The position numbers were made by a program, and so were the translations under genes. The notes under the pieces were generated by a model that saw nothing but the letters and a program-made list of their open reading frames with translations, was not told the DNA's origin and did not search any database. From Laspinema olomoucense D3b (GTDB lineage: Bacteria > Cyanobacteriota > Cyanobacteriia > Cyanobacteriales > Laspinemataceae), in NCBI RefSeq assembly GCF_025370785.1, contig NZ_JAMXFA010000025.1, positions 1-64,000 on the forward strand: a stretch of 64,000 nt of DNA, read 5' to 3'. This document shows, one piece after another, positions 1 to 8,746 of the stretch; position 1 is the stretch's first letter; each line of letters begins with the position of its first letter.

Positions 1-76
1 GGAGCCGTGTGAAGGGAAACTTTCACGCACGGTTCTGAAGACGAGTCGGGTGGGCGACTGCCCGGCTTAGTTTAAT
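1..76 (+). mobile_element. Group II intron, 3' end (domains V and VI)
   Basis: Bases 2-35 fold as a canonical domain V: a lower stem from GAGCCGTG pairing with CACGGTTC, a two-base CG bulge at 26-27, and an upper stem closed by a GAAA tetraloop at 16-19. The AGC catalytic triad lies at 3-5. Bases about 41-71 form a domain VI hairpin (AGTCGGG with CCCGGCTT) with an unpaired A near 69 as the likely branch point. The intron should end at the AT at 75-76. The rest of the ribozyme and any reverse transcriptase lie left of the window. Confidence 0.88.
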
Positions 77-288
77 CGGATAGATTTTATCCATCCAGTC
101 AACTCTGTTCTAATTGCGACCATCGTCAAAAAATGCCGTTAAGCCAGCGGACTTTTGAATGTCAGAACTGTGGTCTGGTGATAGATCGTGACTTGAACGC
201 CAGTATAACGTTAGAAAAATCGCCGGGCTTGGGCGATTACACTTGTGGACGGGGTGCTGCTGACAGTCCCGGACGAAGCAAGAAATAA
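77..288 (+). pseudogene. tnpB: TnpB (IS200/IS605-type) C-terminal exon, split by a group II intron
   Basis: Reading from 79 in frame to TAA at 286-288 gives the C-terminal end of a TnpB RNA-guided nuclease. It begins DRFYPSSQLCSNC, continues to a second CxxC (CQNCG), then DRDLNAS, which carries the last RuvC-type aspartate and the zinc ribbon. A stop (TAA at 73-75) sits directly upstream in this frame inside the intron. The coding sequence resumes with two bases of a codon at 77-78. An upstream G would give Ala-Asp-Arg-Phe, which fits the family. The gene is therefore interrupted by the intron and could be restored by splicing. The 5' exon is outside the window. No transposase tnpA is visible. 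Confidence 0.8.
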
Positions 289-347
289 ACATCAATATCC
301 GGCTAGGTCCGGGTTTGTTTAAGTTTTATAGAGCAGAAACTAACCAA

Positions 348-1241
348 ATGTTCGCACCCAAACTCGCATTATTAACCCTTTCAGCGATCGTCCTGTCGAT
401 CGCCCAAGTTCAAGCGCATCAAACCGTAGATCTGGAAATTGGAACCTACCTCGAACAATTCAAAACCGAAAAAGGAGCCAACCGACGAGAAGCAGTAAAA
501 GGATTGCGGCAGATTGGGACTCCCGCAGTTCCCCTACTGATCACCGCATTGCAGGATGCCGATGTAGGAGTCCGAGGAGGGGCCGCATTTGCCTTGGGTT
601 CGATGGGTTCTGATGCAGAATCCGCCATTCCGTCCCTGATTGCTGCCTTAAATGACTCAGCAGAGTCTGTGCGTCTGGATGCTGCCGTGGCACTTAGACG
701 AATTGGCACCCCTGCCGTGGAGGCACTCGCCACTGCCTTGCAACACCCAGAGATAGAAGTTCGTCGGGGTGCTGCCTTTGCCTTAGCGGGAATTGGTGCA
801 ACCGCAGAACCGGCGATCGCCCCCTTAATCAACGCCTTACAGGATCCAGATGAGCGCCTCGCCTGGAATGCTGCAGTTGCCTTGCGCGCAATCGGGTCCC
901 CCGCAGTCCCCGCCCTAAAGGAGGCCCTGACGGATGAAAATCCGCAAGTCCGGAGTTCCGCTGCCTTTGCCTTGGGAAACCCCACTTCCCCCACTACTGC
1001 CAATCTCTCCCCAGTGGCACAAGAGGATGGAGAAGTCCCAGAAATTTGCCGAATGTTGCCGAATCCCTTGTCCCCAGATTTGAGTATCTGTGAAGCAATT
1101 CCGATTCTGGAACGTCCCGAGGAGTTGCGCCAGAATCTGGATCAAGTCAATCCCAACCCCTGTAACTTTTCGCCGAATCCCTGCGAAAGTGCTCCCAATC
1201 AGATTGACTCCTCTGTCACCCCAACTCGCCGCTTGATGTAA
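348..1241 (+). CDS. Secreted HEAT-repeat protein
   Basis: A 297-residue protein starting at ATG 348. The longer open frame would need TTG at 315, and the ATG start leaves a clean signal peptide: a Lys, a hydrophobic core LALLTLSAIVLSIAQ and a VQA cleavage site. After it come about five HEAT/PBS-lyase-type repeats, each with Gly-Thr/Ala-Pro-Ala-Val turns and (V)R(x)GAAFALG helices. They cover roughly residues 35-215. The C-terminal 80 residues are Pro/Asn-rich with several cysteines (EICRMLP, SICEA, NPCNF, NPCES) that could form disulfides outside the cytoplasm. HEAT repeats are protein-binding scaffolds; no enzymatic motif is visible, and the partner is unknown. Confidence 0.8.
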   Translation: MFAPKLALLTLSAIVLSIAQVQAHQTVDLEIGTYLEQFKTEKGANRREAVKGLRQIGTPAVPLLITALQDADVGVRGGAAFALGSMGSDAESAIPSLIAALNDSAESVRLDAAVALRRIGTPAVEALATALQHPEIEVRRGAAFALAGIGATAEPAIAPLINALQDPDERLAWNAAVALRAIGSPAVPALKEALTDENPQVRSSAAFALGNPTSPTTANLSPVAQEDGEVPEICRMLPNPLSPDLSICEAIPILERPEELRQNLDQVNPNPCNFSPNPCESAPNQIDSSVTPTRRLM

Positions 1242-1327
1242 TTCCATCAAGAATTCCTCCCCATTTGTAGGAACGACAGAGTGGTAATAGGAATTTCCTA
1301 GGACGTCAGTAGGGTAAGAAATAGAGA

Positions 1328-1413
1328 GGACAAGAAACCGGGTTTCTTACCCGAATTTGGTGCTCATTACCAGAAATTCGGACAAGAAACCTGGTTTCTA
1401 ACCTCTTGGGTAC
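1328..1413. repeat. Dispersed repeat, copy A
   Basis: This 86-base segment aligns without gaps to 15908-15993. Both begin GGACAAGAAAC and end in GGTTTCTAACCT followed by GTAC. Internally it contains AAGAAACCGGGTTTCTT, an imperfect palindrome, and a second AGAAACCTGGTTTCT. It lies in the intergenic space between two HEAT-repeat genes and codes for nothing recognisable. Confidence 0.65.
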
Positions 1414-1552
1414 TAAGGTCCCTAGGTTGTGTTGATCGCCTTTCCCGCAATCCTGTCTCAAGGCGATCGCCTCTTTCAGAATTGAGTTGTGATGCTTTAT
1501 CCTTGCCCTGGAAATTCGCTATACTCGAAGAGAGTTGAGAGCGAAGGTCCTG

Positions 1553-2155
1553 ATGGGAAATAATCGAAATCAACCTCAACCTGATGATGCCGTTTTGGGG
1601 GGACAACACCCGGCCCCCATAGGTGCTATGGTTTTGGGGGGGTTAGACGGGGTAAAAATGCGCTTGGCTTCGCCTGTGGTAGAATATCGCATTACTGCCC
1701 TGTCAGAAGCGCTTCGGTATGGAATTGATGGATTAGATTTAGTAATTGATTCGTTGCGCGATCGCTCTTGTAAAGTGCGTCATGCAGCTTATTTACTCCT
1801 GGAAAACCGCACAGAAACTCGGGTGCAACACGCTTTACGGTTTTACAATTCTCATCATACTTTAGTCAATCGCATTGTAGAACCCGAACCTGTAGCCAAT
1901 CTTGAGCAGATTGATACCATGATGCAAAATTTGGAACAGGTGGAGGGAAGTAAAATGGGTAAGCTGGTTGACCAATCTCTCAGTTTAGTCCAAACTTCTG
2001 AAGGACAAGATCGCATCAAGCATTACTTATTAAACGGGACTGCTAAACAGAAAGATTATGCCGCTCGTTATTTTAAAGAAAAGGGCCGAAAAGATATTTT
2101 AGTGGAAGCTTATCAACAGCATTATTTAAAGTCAGAAAAATCTTTATTGTCTTAA
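1553..2155 (+). CDS. HEAT-like repeat protein
   Basis: A 200-residue soluble protein starting at ATG 1553; an in-frame TTG at 1535 is less likely. The N-terminal part has DDAVLGGQ followed by a helical HEAT-like unit (VVEYRITALSEALRYGIDGL, then DRSCKVRHAAYLLL). This arrangement recurs in cyanobacterial proteins of unknown role. The C-terminal half is predicted helical and charged, with a KDYAARYFKEKGRKDIL segment resembling another HEAT unit. No catalytic motif or signal peptide is visible. It probably serves as a protein-interaction module. It lies just downstream of another HEAT protein on the same strand but 310 bases away, so it is probably a separate transcript ending at the hairpin at 2191-2224. 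Confidence 0.75.
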   Translation: MGNNRNQPQPDDAVLGGQHPAPIGAMVLGGLDGVKMRLASPVVEYRITALSEALRYGIDGLDLVIDSLRDRSCKVRHAAYLLLENRTETRVQHALRFYNSHHTLVNRIVEPEPVANLEQIDTMMQNLEQVEGSKMGKLVDQSLSLVQTSEGQDRIKHYLLNGTAKQKDYAARYFKEKGRKDILVEAYQQHYLKSEKSLLS

Positions 2156-2190
2156 TTTTTATTTCCGCCTGTGTAGAATGGCTAAAGTTG

Positions 2191-2224
2191 AAAAGCCCTC
2201 AGTGGGATTAAAGTGAGGGCTTTT
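2191..2224. terminator. Bidirectional intrinsic terminator
   Basis: AAAAGCCCTCA pairs with TGAGGGCTTTT around a 12-base loop, giving an A-run on one side and a T-run on the other. It lies between convergent genes (the HEAT-like protein and argH) and can stop transcription from both sides. Confidence 0.85.
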
Positions 2225-2231
2225 CAAGGTT

Positions 2232-3620
2232 TTACACTTGTTTAAACCGACTCTTCGCCTCAGTTAGCGCTTGCCTCACCTGTTCAAACCCGGTTCCCCC
2301 ATAGCTATTGCGGGCGGATACCACTTGTTTGGGTGCGATCGCCGCATAAATATCCGTCTCAAAGGCGGGATGCAATGCTTTCCACTCCTCTAGGGTTAAA
2401 TCTTTTAACAATTTCCCCGCTAATAGAGAGGTTTTAACCACTTTGCCCACCAAATTATAAGCTTCGCGGAAGGGGACGCCTTTGGCGGCTAAATAGTCAG
2501 CAACATCCGTGGCATTCGAGAAGTCTTCGGCAACAGCTTCAGCAAGGCGTTCTTCCCGGAATTTGATGCCTTCACTCATTAAAATGGTCATCGCTTCTAG
2601 GCAAGCTTTGACAGTTTTTACAGCATCAAATAAAGATTCTTTATCTTCTTGCAAGTCTTTATTGTAGGCTAAAGGTAAACCTTTCATCAGCACTAACATT
2701 CCTTGCAAATGTCCGAAAACTCGGCCTGTTTTGCCGCGAACCAATTCGGGAACATCAGGGTTTTTCTTCTGCGGCATGATGCTGGAACCTGTGGCACAGC
2801 TATCAGTGAGGGTGATAAAGCTAAATTCTTGCGATGCCCAGAGAATGACTTCCTCCGATAATCGACTCAGATGCACGAGAATGAGGCTAGAAGCACAGAG
2901 AAACTCGATCGCAAAGTCGCGATCGCTCACCGCATCTAAACTGTTATTATAGAGTCGGCCAAACCCGAGTTCTTGGGCGGTGAATTGCCGATCAATAGGA
3001 AAAGTAGTTCCCGCTAAAGCACCAGCACCTAACGGGCAAATATCCACACGCTGATAAATCTCTCCTAACCGTTCCCAGTCGCGCTGAGCCATTTCAAAAT
3101 AGGCGAGTAAGTGATGCGCCAGACTAATCGGTTGGGCCCGTTGCAAGTGGGTATAACCGGGGATTAAGGTTTCCACATGGCGATCGGCTAGTTCAAGCAA
3201 AACACTTTGAAAGTCGCGAATTTGTTGCCGAATTTGGTGGATTTGGTCCCGGAGGTACAGGCGGGTATCAGTCCCCACTTGATCATTGCGCGATCGCGCC
3301 GTATGGAGTTTTTTCCCCACATCTCCCACCAGTTCCGTCAACCGATGTTCCACCGAAAAATGGACATCTTCGTCATCGATTCCGGGTTTAAATAACCCTT
3401 GGCGATATTCTTGGCCAATTTGTTCAAGTCCCTTAATCAACTTGTCCGCTTCGTCAACCGAGATGATGCCCGTTTTACCAAGCATTTTCGCATGGGCCAT
3501 CGAGCCGGTCAAGTCATACTCAATCAGTTGAATATCAAATCCGATACTCGCATTGAAGCGGGCGATCGCCGGATGTAATGCACCTTCAAATCGTTGACTC
3601 CAGGTTTTTTGTTCTGTCAT
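2232..3620 (-). CDS. argH: Argininosuccinate lyase
   Basis: This enzyme cleaves argininosuccinate to arginine and fumarate, the last step of arginine synthesis, as a cytosolic homotetramer. The product is 462 residues from ATG 3620 (a GTG two codons earlier is possible), the usual family length. Family marks are visible in order: the WSQRFEG start, the SRNDQ motif ([15 protein letters not shown]), HLQRAQP with the catalytic histidine region, and the fumarase/aspartase-superfamily signature [12 protein letters not shown] with the catalytic serine. It ends close to a bidirectional terminator. It is the last gene of a leftward block headed by translation and SRP genes and is likely cotranscribed only with its nearest neighbour, if any. 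Confidence 0.97.
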   Translation of the reverse strand: MTEQKTWSQRFEGALHPAIARFNASIGFDIQLIEYDLTGSMAHAKMLGKTGIISVDEADKLIKGLEQIGQEYRQGLFKPGIDDEDVHFSVEHRLTELVGDVGKKLHTARSRNDQVGTDTRLYLRDQIHQIRQQIRDFQSVLLELADRHVETLIPGYTHLQRAQPISLAHHLLAYFEMAQRDWERLGEIYQRVDICPLGAGALAGTTFPIDRQFTAQELGFGRLYNNSLDAVSDRDFAIEFLCASSLILVHLSRLSEEVILWASQEFSFITLTDSCATGSSIMPQKKNPDVPELVRGKTGRVFGHLQGMLVLMKGLPLAYNKDLQEDKESLFDAVKTVKACLEAMTILMSEGIKFREERLAEAVAEDFSNATDVADYLAAKGVPFREAYNLVGKVVKTSLLAGKLLKDLTLEEWKALHPAFETDIYAAIAPKQVVSARNSYGGTGFEQVRQALTEAKSRFKQV

Positions 3621-3727
3621 GCTCACTTAACCGCCTTCTTAACTCGCTCACCAACACATTGTTACTCTTTTCCGGCCTGATATTGTTTCTCGTTGGAGAT
3701 AGTATCCCAGACAAATGACCCGTGACT

Positions 3728-3982
3728 TTAACCGCCTCGGAATCCCCGAAATAGATAACCCAGAACCATACCAATGATTAAGGCCCAAATTTGTCCAGTG
3801 GCAACAAAGTTATCCCAGCTATTTTTAATTTGACCCATAATATCCGGGTTGCTGACTTGTTGAGCCAGGACGATCGCCTGCCGTAAAGATTCCCCCATCA
3901 ACCCCCACAGGACTTCGCTGCTGTTGGGAGGGATAGCCAATTTAGCAATTAATTCGTGAATGCTACAAAAAAATATTGTCAT
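3728..3982 (-). CDS. Small single-pass membrane protein, unknown
   Basis: An 84-residue ORF from ATG 3982. A hydrophobic segment (IWALIIGMVLGYLF) near the C-terminus is followed by Arg/Gly residues, a pattern of a C-terminally anchored small membrane protein. The middle contains an amphipathic helix (ESLRQAIVLAQQV) and a SWDNFVATGQ stretch. I do not recognise the family. It lies between the phosphatase gene and argH on the same strand, so it may ride on a shared transcript. Its codon use looks normal for the region. A chance ORF is possible but unlikely given the coherent membrane segment. Confidence 0.6.
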   Translation of the reverse strand: MTIFFCSIHELIAKLAIPPNSSEVLWGLMGESLRQAIVLAQQVSNPDIMGQIKNSWDNFVATGQIWALIIGMVLGYLFRGFRGG

Positions 3983-4192
3983 GAGTTTTTAACACCCGTA
4001 ACCGGGTATGAAGAGGGCTGTTTGCAGTATGCCGGATCAAGTTCACCCTGTAAACGACCCGATCGCAATTCTTCCCTGAACTGGCAACACCGGGCCCGGA
4101 TAAATCCCCCGCCCCTCCTCAAACCCCCTTTCTCCGGATGCGGCAGAGCCACCTCACCAGGAACGGCCTTATTTCTAAAGACCCTCCCCACT

Positions 4193-5650
4193 TCAAACCC
4201 CTCCTCGATTGTCCTTTGCAGACCCCATTTTTGAGCTATCCTCCTCCCCCTTGACCTGCATCACAATCAGGGTCATATCATCCGTATTTTGCGTATCCGG
4301 GCCGATAAAATGCCTAACGCGCTCGAACAGGTGTTCTAAGATAGCTTGGGGCTTTTGGTAATGTTGACAAGCCCATTCCAAGGCAGCAGTCAGGTTTTCC
4401 TCATCAAAGCGATCGCCCACGTGATTACTAGCATCAGTAAACCCGTCAGTGTAATAAATCAGCGTATCTCCAGGCTCTAGCTGAATCTGAGCCTCTTGAT
4501 ACTGCGTATCCGGATCTAATCCAATCAACATCCCCAACGTATCTAACCGCTGAATCGTCCTTGTAGAAGCCTGCCATAACAAAGGCGGATTATGTGCCGC
4601 ATTGCTATAGGACAAAATCCGAGTTTCCGGGTCATACTCCGAATAAAACAGAGTGACAAACCGATGAGAATTCTCCAAATCCGCATACATCACCCGGTTT
4701 AAATGCTGAAGAATTCGTGAGGGGGAATGACCGTTAAGGACCTCTGCCCTTAACATTCCTCGGGTCATCGTCATAATCAACCCGGCAGGTACCCCTTTCC
4801 CCATCACATCGCCAATGACAACGCTCCAGCGTCCGTTCGGTTTTCCGCCTTGATTTTTAGATTGGGCAAAGTCGTGGGTTGTGGGAATAAAATCGTAGTA
4901 ATCTCCCCCCACCCGATTGGCAGTTTCGCAACAGGCAGCCAGTTCAATCCCGTTAATCGTCGGACATTGACGCGGCAGGAGTCGCAGTTGGATTTCTGCC
5001 CCAATTTCTAATTCTCGGTCCAGTCGTTCCTTCTTGCGCAGTTCTACGGTCAACTCATCATTTTCGATCGCCACCGCAGTTTGATCCGCCACTAACCGCA
5101 CCAACTTCTGACGCGTGGGAGTCCAAGTATAGTCCGGGTCCCGGCTGAACACATACAGGCGACCACGTTCCGTATTTTTAACCAAAATGGCGGTGCCAAA
5201 TAACTGCACATCCGACCCCAAATAGGGCGTCACTTGATAATCTAACGCCGAGGGAGGGAGGCTTGAGGCGGCCAAGTTAGAATCATCCATGATTTGACGA
5301 GTCAGGTTTTCTAAAGCCTGCCGAATATCATGGCATTCATGGCCATCCTGACAGTGAAGTTGCTGTAACCTCACTTGACCATTGGGTTTAAACAGGATCA
5401 ATGCTCCCCCATCTGCATCGGTGACCCGACTCGCCACCAGGGGAATCAACTCCAAGAATTGATTCAAATTGTTGAAACTGCGTAGAGCAAATCCCAAGGA
5501 TGACAATAAATCTTGGACTTTCTTTTGTTCCCGATGCAAACGTGCCACCAGTTCTTTGAGGGCAAAGACGGGGGTTACATCTGCGGATGTGCTGCCGTTG
5601 TCGGGTACATCTGGCTGAAATGGCTGTCGAGGGAGAGGCAAAGAAGTCAT
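4193..5650 (-). CDS. GAF-domain SpoIIE/RsbU-type protein phosphatase
   Basis: A 485-residue PP2C-like serine phosphatase that would act on an anti-sigma-factor antagonist or similar phosphoprotein. After a short coiled segment (LVARLHREQKKVQDLL), residues about 45-210 form a GAF sensor domain. A linker helix (NDELTVELRKKERLDRELEIGAEIQLRLLP) leads to the PP2C/SpoIIE domain. Its metal-binding motifs are visible: GGDYYDF, GDVMGKGVPAGL, SNAAHNPPLL, YYTDGFTDA and a final DDMTLIV. No transmembrane segment is present. A STAS protein is encoded at 47.7 kb, but it is far away and atypical, so partnership is not implied. The order ftsY, phosphatase, argH is one I recall from other cyanobacteria. Confidence 0.9.
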   Translation of the reverse strand: MTSLPLPRQPFQPDVPDNGSTSADVTPVFALKELVARLHREQKKVQDLLSSLGFALRSFNNLNQFLELIPLVASRVTDADGGALILFKPNGQVRLQQLHCQDGHECHDIRQALENLTRQIMDDSNLAASSLPPSALDYQVTPYLGSDVQLFGTAILVKNTERGRLYVFSRDPDYTWTPTRQKLVRLVADQTAVAIENDELTVELRKKERLDRELEIGAEIQLRLLPRQCPTINGIELAACCETANRVGGDYYDFIPTTHDFAQSKNQGGKPNGRWSVVIGDVMGKGVPAGLIMTMTRGMLRAEVLNGHSPSRILQHLNRVMYADLENSHRFVTLFYSEYDPETRILSYSNAAHNPPLLWQASTRTIQRLDTLGMLIGLDPDTQYQEAQIQLEPGDTLIYYTDGFTDASNHVGDRFDEENLTAALEWACQHYQKPQAILEHLFERVRHFIGPDTQNTDDMTLIVMQVKGEEDSSKMGSAKDNRGGV

Positions 5651-6307
5651 TGAGTCAAGCTCGCTCCAGCGGGAGTGATTATATCTTTTGTTTGGGGGTG
5701 GAAATTACTCCACACCACAGCGTTTGGTGTTAAAGAATAGCTGCCAATTGGCTTTAACGATCGCCCTTGATAGATAGTTTAAGGACTCAGTATTTTAAAA
5801 CGGTTCTAAATTAACCCTTATGCAACCGATTTGAACTCGGTTGCAAGATAATATTCGCGGCAAAAGGTAGCAATTCGAGTGATTGGCATCCGGGACACTC
5901 CCCCCAAGGTCTTGAGCGGGTTGTCAAAAAACTCACACCATCGGCGATGCTAAGCGCGGGGATGGACTGCTTTTGTATCACGCAGGCTGCTGGAAGGTGA
6001 TGATTCCTCAACCCTGAGCCGACTGCACGAAGCATCAATCCAGATTTCTACAGACATCCCCTTAAAGTGGATTCATGATAGCGCTATTTATAGGCTCTGC
6101 CAATCCACTGATGGGGGGGTTTTCCCACCTCGATTCCTCAAAAAAGCGATCGCTGATTTGTTCGATTTGTTGTCACCCATTCCTCAAAGCCAGACTCGAC
6201 CCGGCGGGCGAGTGACCCGCCGGGACTTCCCTGCGTCCAAACTCTAAGTCCCATGACTTGAGTCCCTTGAGTCTGAAGGTCTAACGTCTCTATTCTTGCT
6301 CTGGATA
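5651..6307. other. Intergenic region between ftsY and the phosphatase gene
   Basis: About 650 bases with no convincing gene. It contains a 9-bp perfect hairpin at 5821-5845 (TGCAACCGA with TCGGTTGCA), possibly the leader of the phosphatase transcript. A GC-rich hairpin lies at 6200-6224 (CCCGGCGGG with CCCGCCGGG), about 85 bases past the ftsY stop, where a terminator would be expected; it lacks a clear T-run. A 75-residue open frame at 5811-6038 has no family features. Confidence 0.5.
6200..6224 (-). terminator. GC-rich hairpin after ftsY
   Basis: CCCGGCGGG (6200-6208) and CCCGCCGGG (6216-6224) form a perfect 9-bp stem with a 7-base loop. It is placed downstream of the ftsY stop codon on the minus strand. 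There is no T-tract, so it may act as an RNA-stabilising end or a weak terminator. Confidence 0.5.
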
Positions 6308-7960
6308 CTACCCACCAATCAATGCTTCGACAAACTCGTAGCTGGAAAAGGGGCGCAGGTCTTCGATTCCTTCACCGGCACCGATAAAGCGAATGGGTAA
6401 TCCCATCTGCTGCACGATCGCCAAGGCTATGCCACCTTTAGCAGTTCCATCCAATTTTGTCAAGATCACCCCACTCAAATTAATCGCTTCCGAAAATACT
6501 TGAGCTTGACGGAGGCCATTTTGTCCCAGGGTTGCATCTAAAACCAGCAGTGATTCTACCACTGCATCCGGTGCTTTTCTATCCACGATTCTACGGATTT
6601 TTGCCAATTCGTCCATCAGATTCTTTTTATTCTGCAAACGTCCGGCAGTATCCACCAGCAGCAGTTCGGTCCCTCGGGCTTGTGCGGCTGAAATCCCATC
6701 AAATACCACCGCTGCGGGGTCCGAATTTTTCACCGGGTTGGCAATCACTTCCACATCGGCGCGACTTCCCCAAACCTTCACTTGCTCCACTGCAGCGGCA
6801 CGGAAGGTATCGGCTGCGGCAATCAGGGTTTTATAACCGGATTGTTTAGACAGGTGCGCAATTTTACCGATGGTAGTCGTTTTACCCGCCCCATTGACTC
6901 CGGCAATCACCCAAATATTCAGCGTCTCTTTCTCAGGGACAAAGTTAGCATTGTATTTTTCCTGAAAGGGGCGATCGAGCATCTCCCGGAGGATTTTTTT
7001 CAGGTAGGCGATCGCCTCTGCCGGGGGGAGTGCCTCTTCTTTTAACTTCTGCTGGAGGGCCTCGATAATCAAGTCCGTCGCCTCCACCCCGACATCTGCC
7101 TGCAACAGGGCTGTTTCAATTTCCATCACCGCTGCTTTATTCAGCGGCCCCTGTCCCACGATCGCCCGCAGTTGGTTAATTAAACTCCGACGGGTTTTAT
7201 CCAAGCTCTGCCGTAACTTCTGTAACCAGGTAATTTCTTCAAGGGAAACCTGATCCGCACGGCGTCCTTGCGCCGCCAGCACTTCCGCTGACCACAAAAA
7301 GCCCTCATCAAACGGCAGTCCGGGTATTTCTGTCCCTTCATTATCCCGTTGTCCCGCAGTGGTGGGCCGTCTGAGGTCCTCCTCTACCGGGGCCTCCACC
7401 GCCGTTTCCTCTAGCCGCTGCATTCTCGCCTGTCGTTCCGCCTCCGCTCGTGCCAGGAATGACACGGGAGCCGGTGCTGGAGCAGCAGGTTCCGAGGTTT
7501 CCGCTTGTTCTGAGGTCTCGATAGCCAGAGCCGCTGCCGGTTCTCTAACCTCCTCTGGAACGGCCTCGGTTTCCGGTTCTTCCAGTTCTCCCTCAGCTTC
7601 CAGTTCTCCCTCAGCTTCCAGTTCTCCCTCAGCTTCCAGTTCTCCCTCAGCTTCCAGTTCTTCCTCAGCTTCCGGTTCTCCCTCAGCTTCCGGTTCTCCC
7701 TCAGCTTCCAGTTCTCCCTCAGCTTCCGGTTCTCCCTCAGCTTCCAGTTCTTCCTCAGCTTCCGGTTCTCCCTCAGAAGAAACCTGTTGCTTTTGAATAT
7801 TTTGATAAGCAGCTTTAGCCCAGTTCAGATAATCTTCGGCAACATCTGGGGTCGTTTCCTCAGCATCAGATTCCGGCTGCTTAGCAGTCGGTTTTGTTGC
7901 CTGTTCTTGTTCTTGTTGTTCTTTTTCGTTGAACTGACGGCGGAACCAATTAAACACCAT
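6308..7960 (-). CDS. ftsY: Signal recognition particle receptor FtsY
   Basis: FtsY is the SRP receptor GTPase that docks ribosome-SRP complexes at the membrane. I chose ATG 7960 because it begins MVFNWFRRQF, the typical amphipathic membrane-targeting start; the open frame runs five codons further. Residues about 60-130 are an acidic tandem repeat, residues to about 240 are an acidic and Pro/Ala-rich A domain, and the N domain (four-helix bundle) follows. The G domain has GVNGAGKTTTIGKIA (P-loop), DTFRAAA, DTAGR and TKLDG. At 550 residues it is longer than usual because of the A domain. It sits downstream of nusB on the same strand in what looks like one operon. Confidence 0.97.
   Translation of the reverse strand: MVFNWFRRQFNEKEQQEQEQATKPTAKQPESDAEETTPDVAEDYLNWAKAAYQNIQKQQVSSEGEPEAEEELEAEGEPEAEGELEAEGEPEAEGEPEAEEELEAEGELEAEGELEAEGELEAEGELEEPETEAVPEEVREPAAALAIETSEQAETSEPAAPAPAPVSFLARAEAERQARMQRLEETAVEAPVEEDLRRPTTAGQRDNEGTEIPGLPFDEGFLWSAEVLAAQGRRADQVSLEEITWLQKLRQSLDKTRRSLINQLRAIVGQGPLNKAAVMEIETALLQADVGVEATDLIIEALQQKLKEEALPPAEAIAYLKKILREMLDRPFQEKYNANFVPEKETLNIWVIAGVNGAGKTTTIGKIAHLSKQSGYKTLIAAADTFRAAAVEQVKVWGSRADVEVIANPVKNSDPAAVVFDGISAAQARGTELLLVDTAGRLQNKKNLMDELAKIRRIVDRKAPDAVVESLLVLDATLGQNGLRQAQVFSEAINLSGVILTKLDGTAKGGIALAIVQQMGLPIRFIGAGEGIEDLRPFSSYEFVEALIGG
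7577..7774 (-). repeat. 18-bp tandem repeat inside ftsY
   Basis: Eleven in-frame copies of an 18-base unit encode the hexapeptide E(G/E)E(L/P)EA. The copies differ mainly at one base (Leu versus Pro) and at Gly/Glu, which indicates recent expansion by slippage or unequal recombination. The unit length keeps the frame, so copy-number change alters only the length of the acidic A domain. Confidence 0.9.
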
Positions 7961-8090
7961 AGCACTTACCAGCAAGAGAGCTTTGCCGACTATTTTAGAG
8001 GGTCGGGTAGAGATTTTTGAAGAGAAATGGCCGGGGTTTTATCCCCAGGACAGGATTAAGACCCTTGCGCGAGAACCCAGGGGGGATAAA

Positions 8091-8720
8091 TTATTCTTGG
8101 GGCACCGTCTCATGAAACTGTTCCGTGACCCGACGCAAGACGCCATTGACAAAGCGATAGCCATCTTCACCGCTATAGCGTTTGGCTAATTCCACCGCTT
8201 CATTGATGGCGATGCGTTCTTGGAGTCCCAGATAGCGCATTTCAGCCACAGCAATTCGCAGGATATCGCGATCGATTCGAGCAATCCGATTCAGTTGCCA
8301 ATTGACGATCGCCTGTTGGAGAATGGCATCAATTTCTTCGCGATGGGCGTTTACCAGGGTCAGGGTTTCTAAGGTGTATGCCTTGACTTCTTTTTGGTTC
8401 GTCAGTTGCAGAAACTCGGGCAATTCCATTGCCATTGCCACGCGGTTAATCGCAGTTTGGGTGAGTTCTACGGCTTCGTAAACCATTGTGCGAGAACTTT
8501 GCACCGTGGTGGCTTGAATTTCGCTCCCTAAAAGGCGATCGTTGCTGCGTTTGAGTTCAGCAGCAGCGGTTTCTAGGATATCGTGGACTTCATTGGTGAG
8601 GGCGCGAACCGCAGCGAGGACTAGATCGGAGAGTTGTTGAGCGCTGAGTTTTTCCAGATTGGAACTCAGCTGACTCATACTCAGCAGGGCGAGTTCACGA
8701 GCGACTCTTTGAGCTTTCAT
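8091..8720 (-). CDS. nusB: Transcription antitermination factor NusB
   Basis: NusB binds boxA RNA with NusE (ribosomal protein S10) and promotes antitermination of rRNA operons. The 209-residue product has the all-helical NusB fold. The N-terminus is ARELALLSMSQL. Near the C-terminus are DRDILRIAVAEMRYL, the AINEAVELAKRYS helix and a final FVNGVLRRV. It is longer than the roughly 140 residues of E. coli NusB because of an inserted helical segment, which is common in cyanobacteria. It lies between the DUF502 gene and ftsY, both on the same strand, with only 26 bases upstream, so the three are likely one operon. Confidence 0.95.
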   Translation of the reverse strand: MKAQRVARELALLSMSQLSSNLEKLSAQQLSDLVLAAVRALTNEVHDILETAAAELKRSNDRLLGSEIQATTVQSSRTMVYEAVELTQTAINRVAMAMELPEFLQLTNQKEVKAYTLETLTLVNAHREEIDAILQQAIVNWQLNRIARIDRDILRIAVAEMRYLGLQERIAINEAVELAKRYSGEDGYRFVNGVLRRVTEQFHETVPQE

Positions 8721-8746
8721 AATGCTAGGAGTTAACTTGGGTGGGT

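Noticed and set aside
446-1003. 185-codon minus-strand frame opposite the HEAT protein
   Set aside because: Shadow of the repeated HEAT codons; no family features and the plus-strand protein has a signal peptide and repeats.
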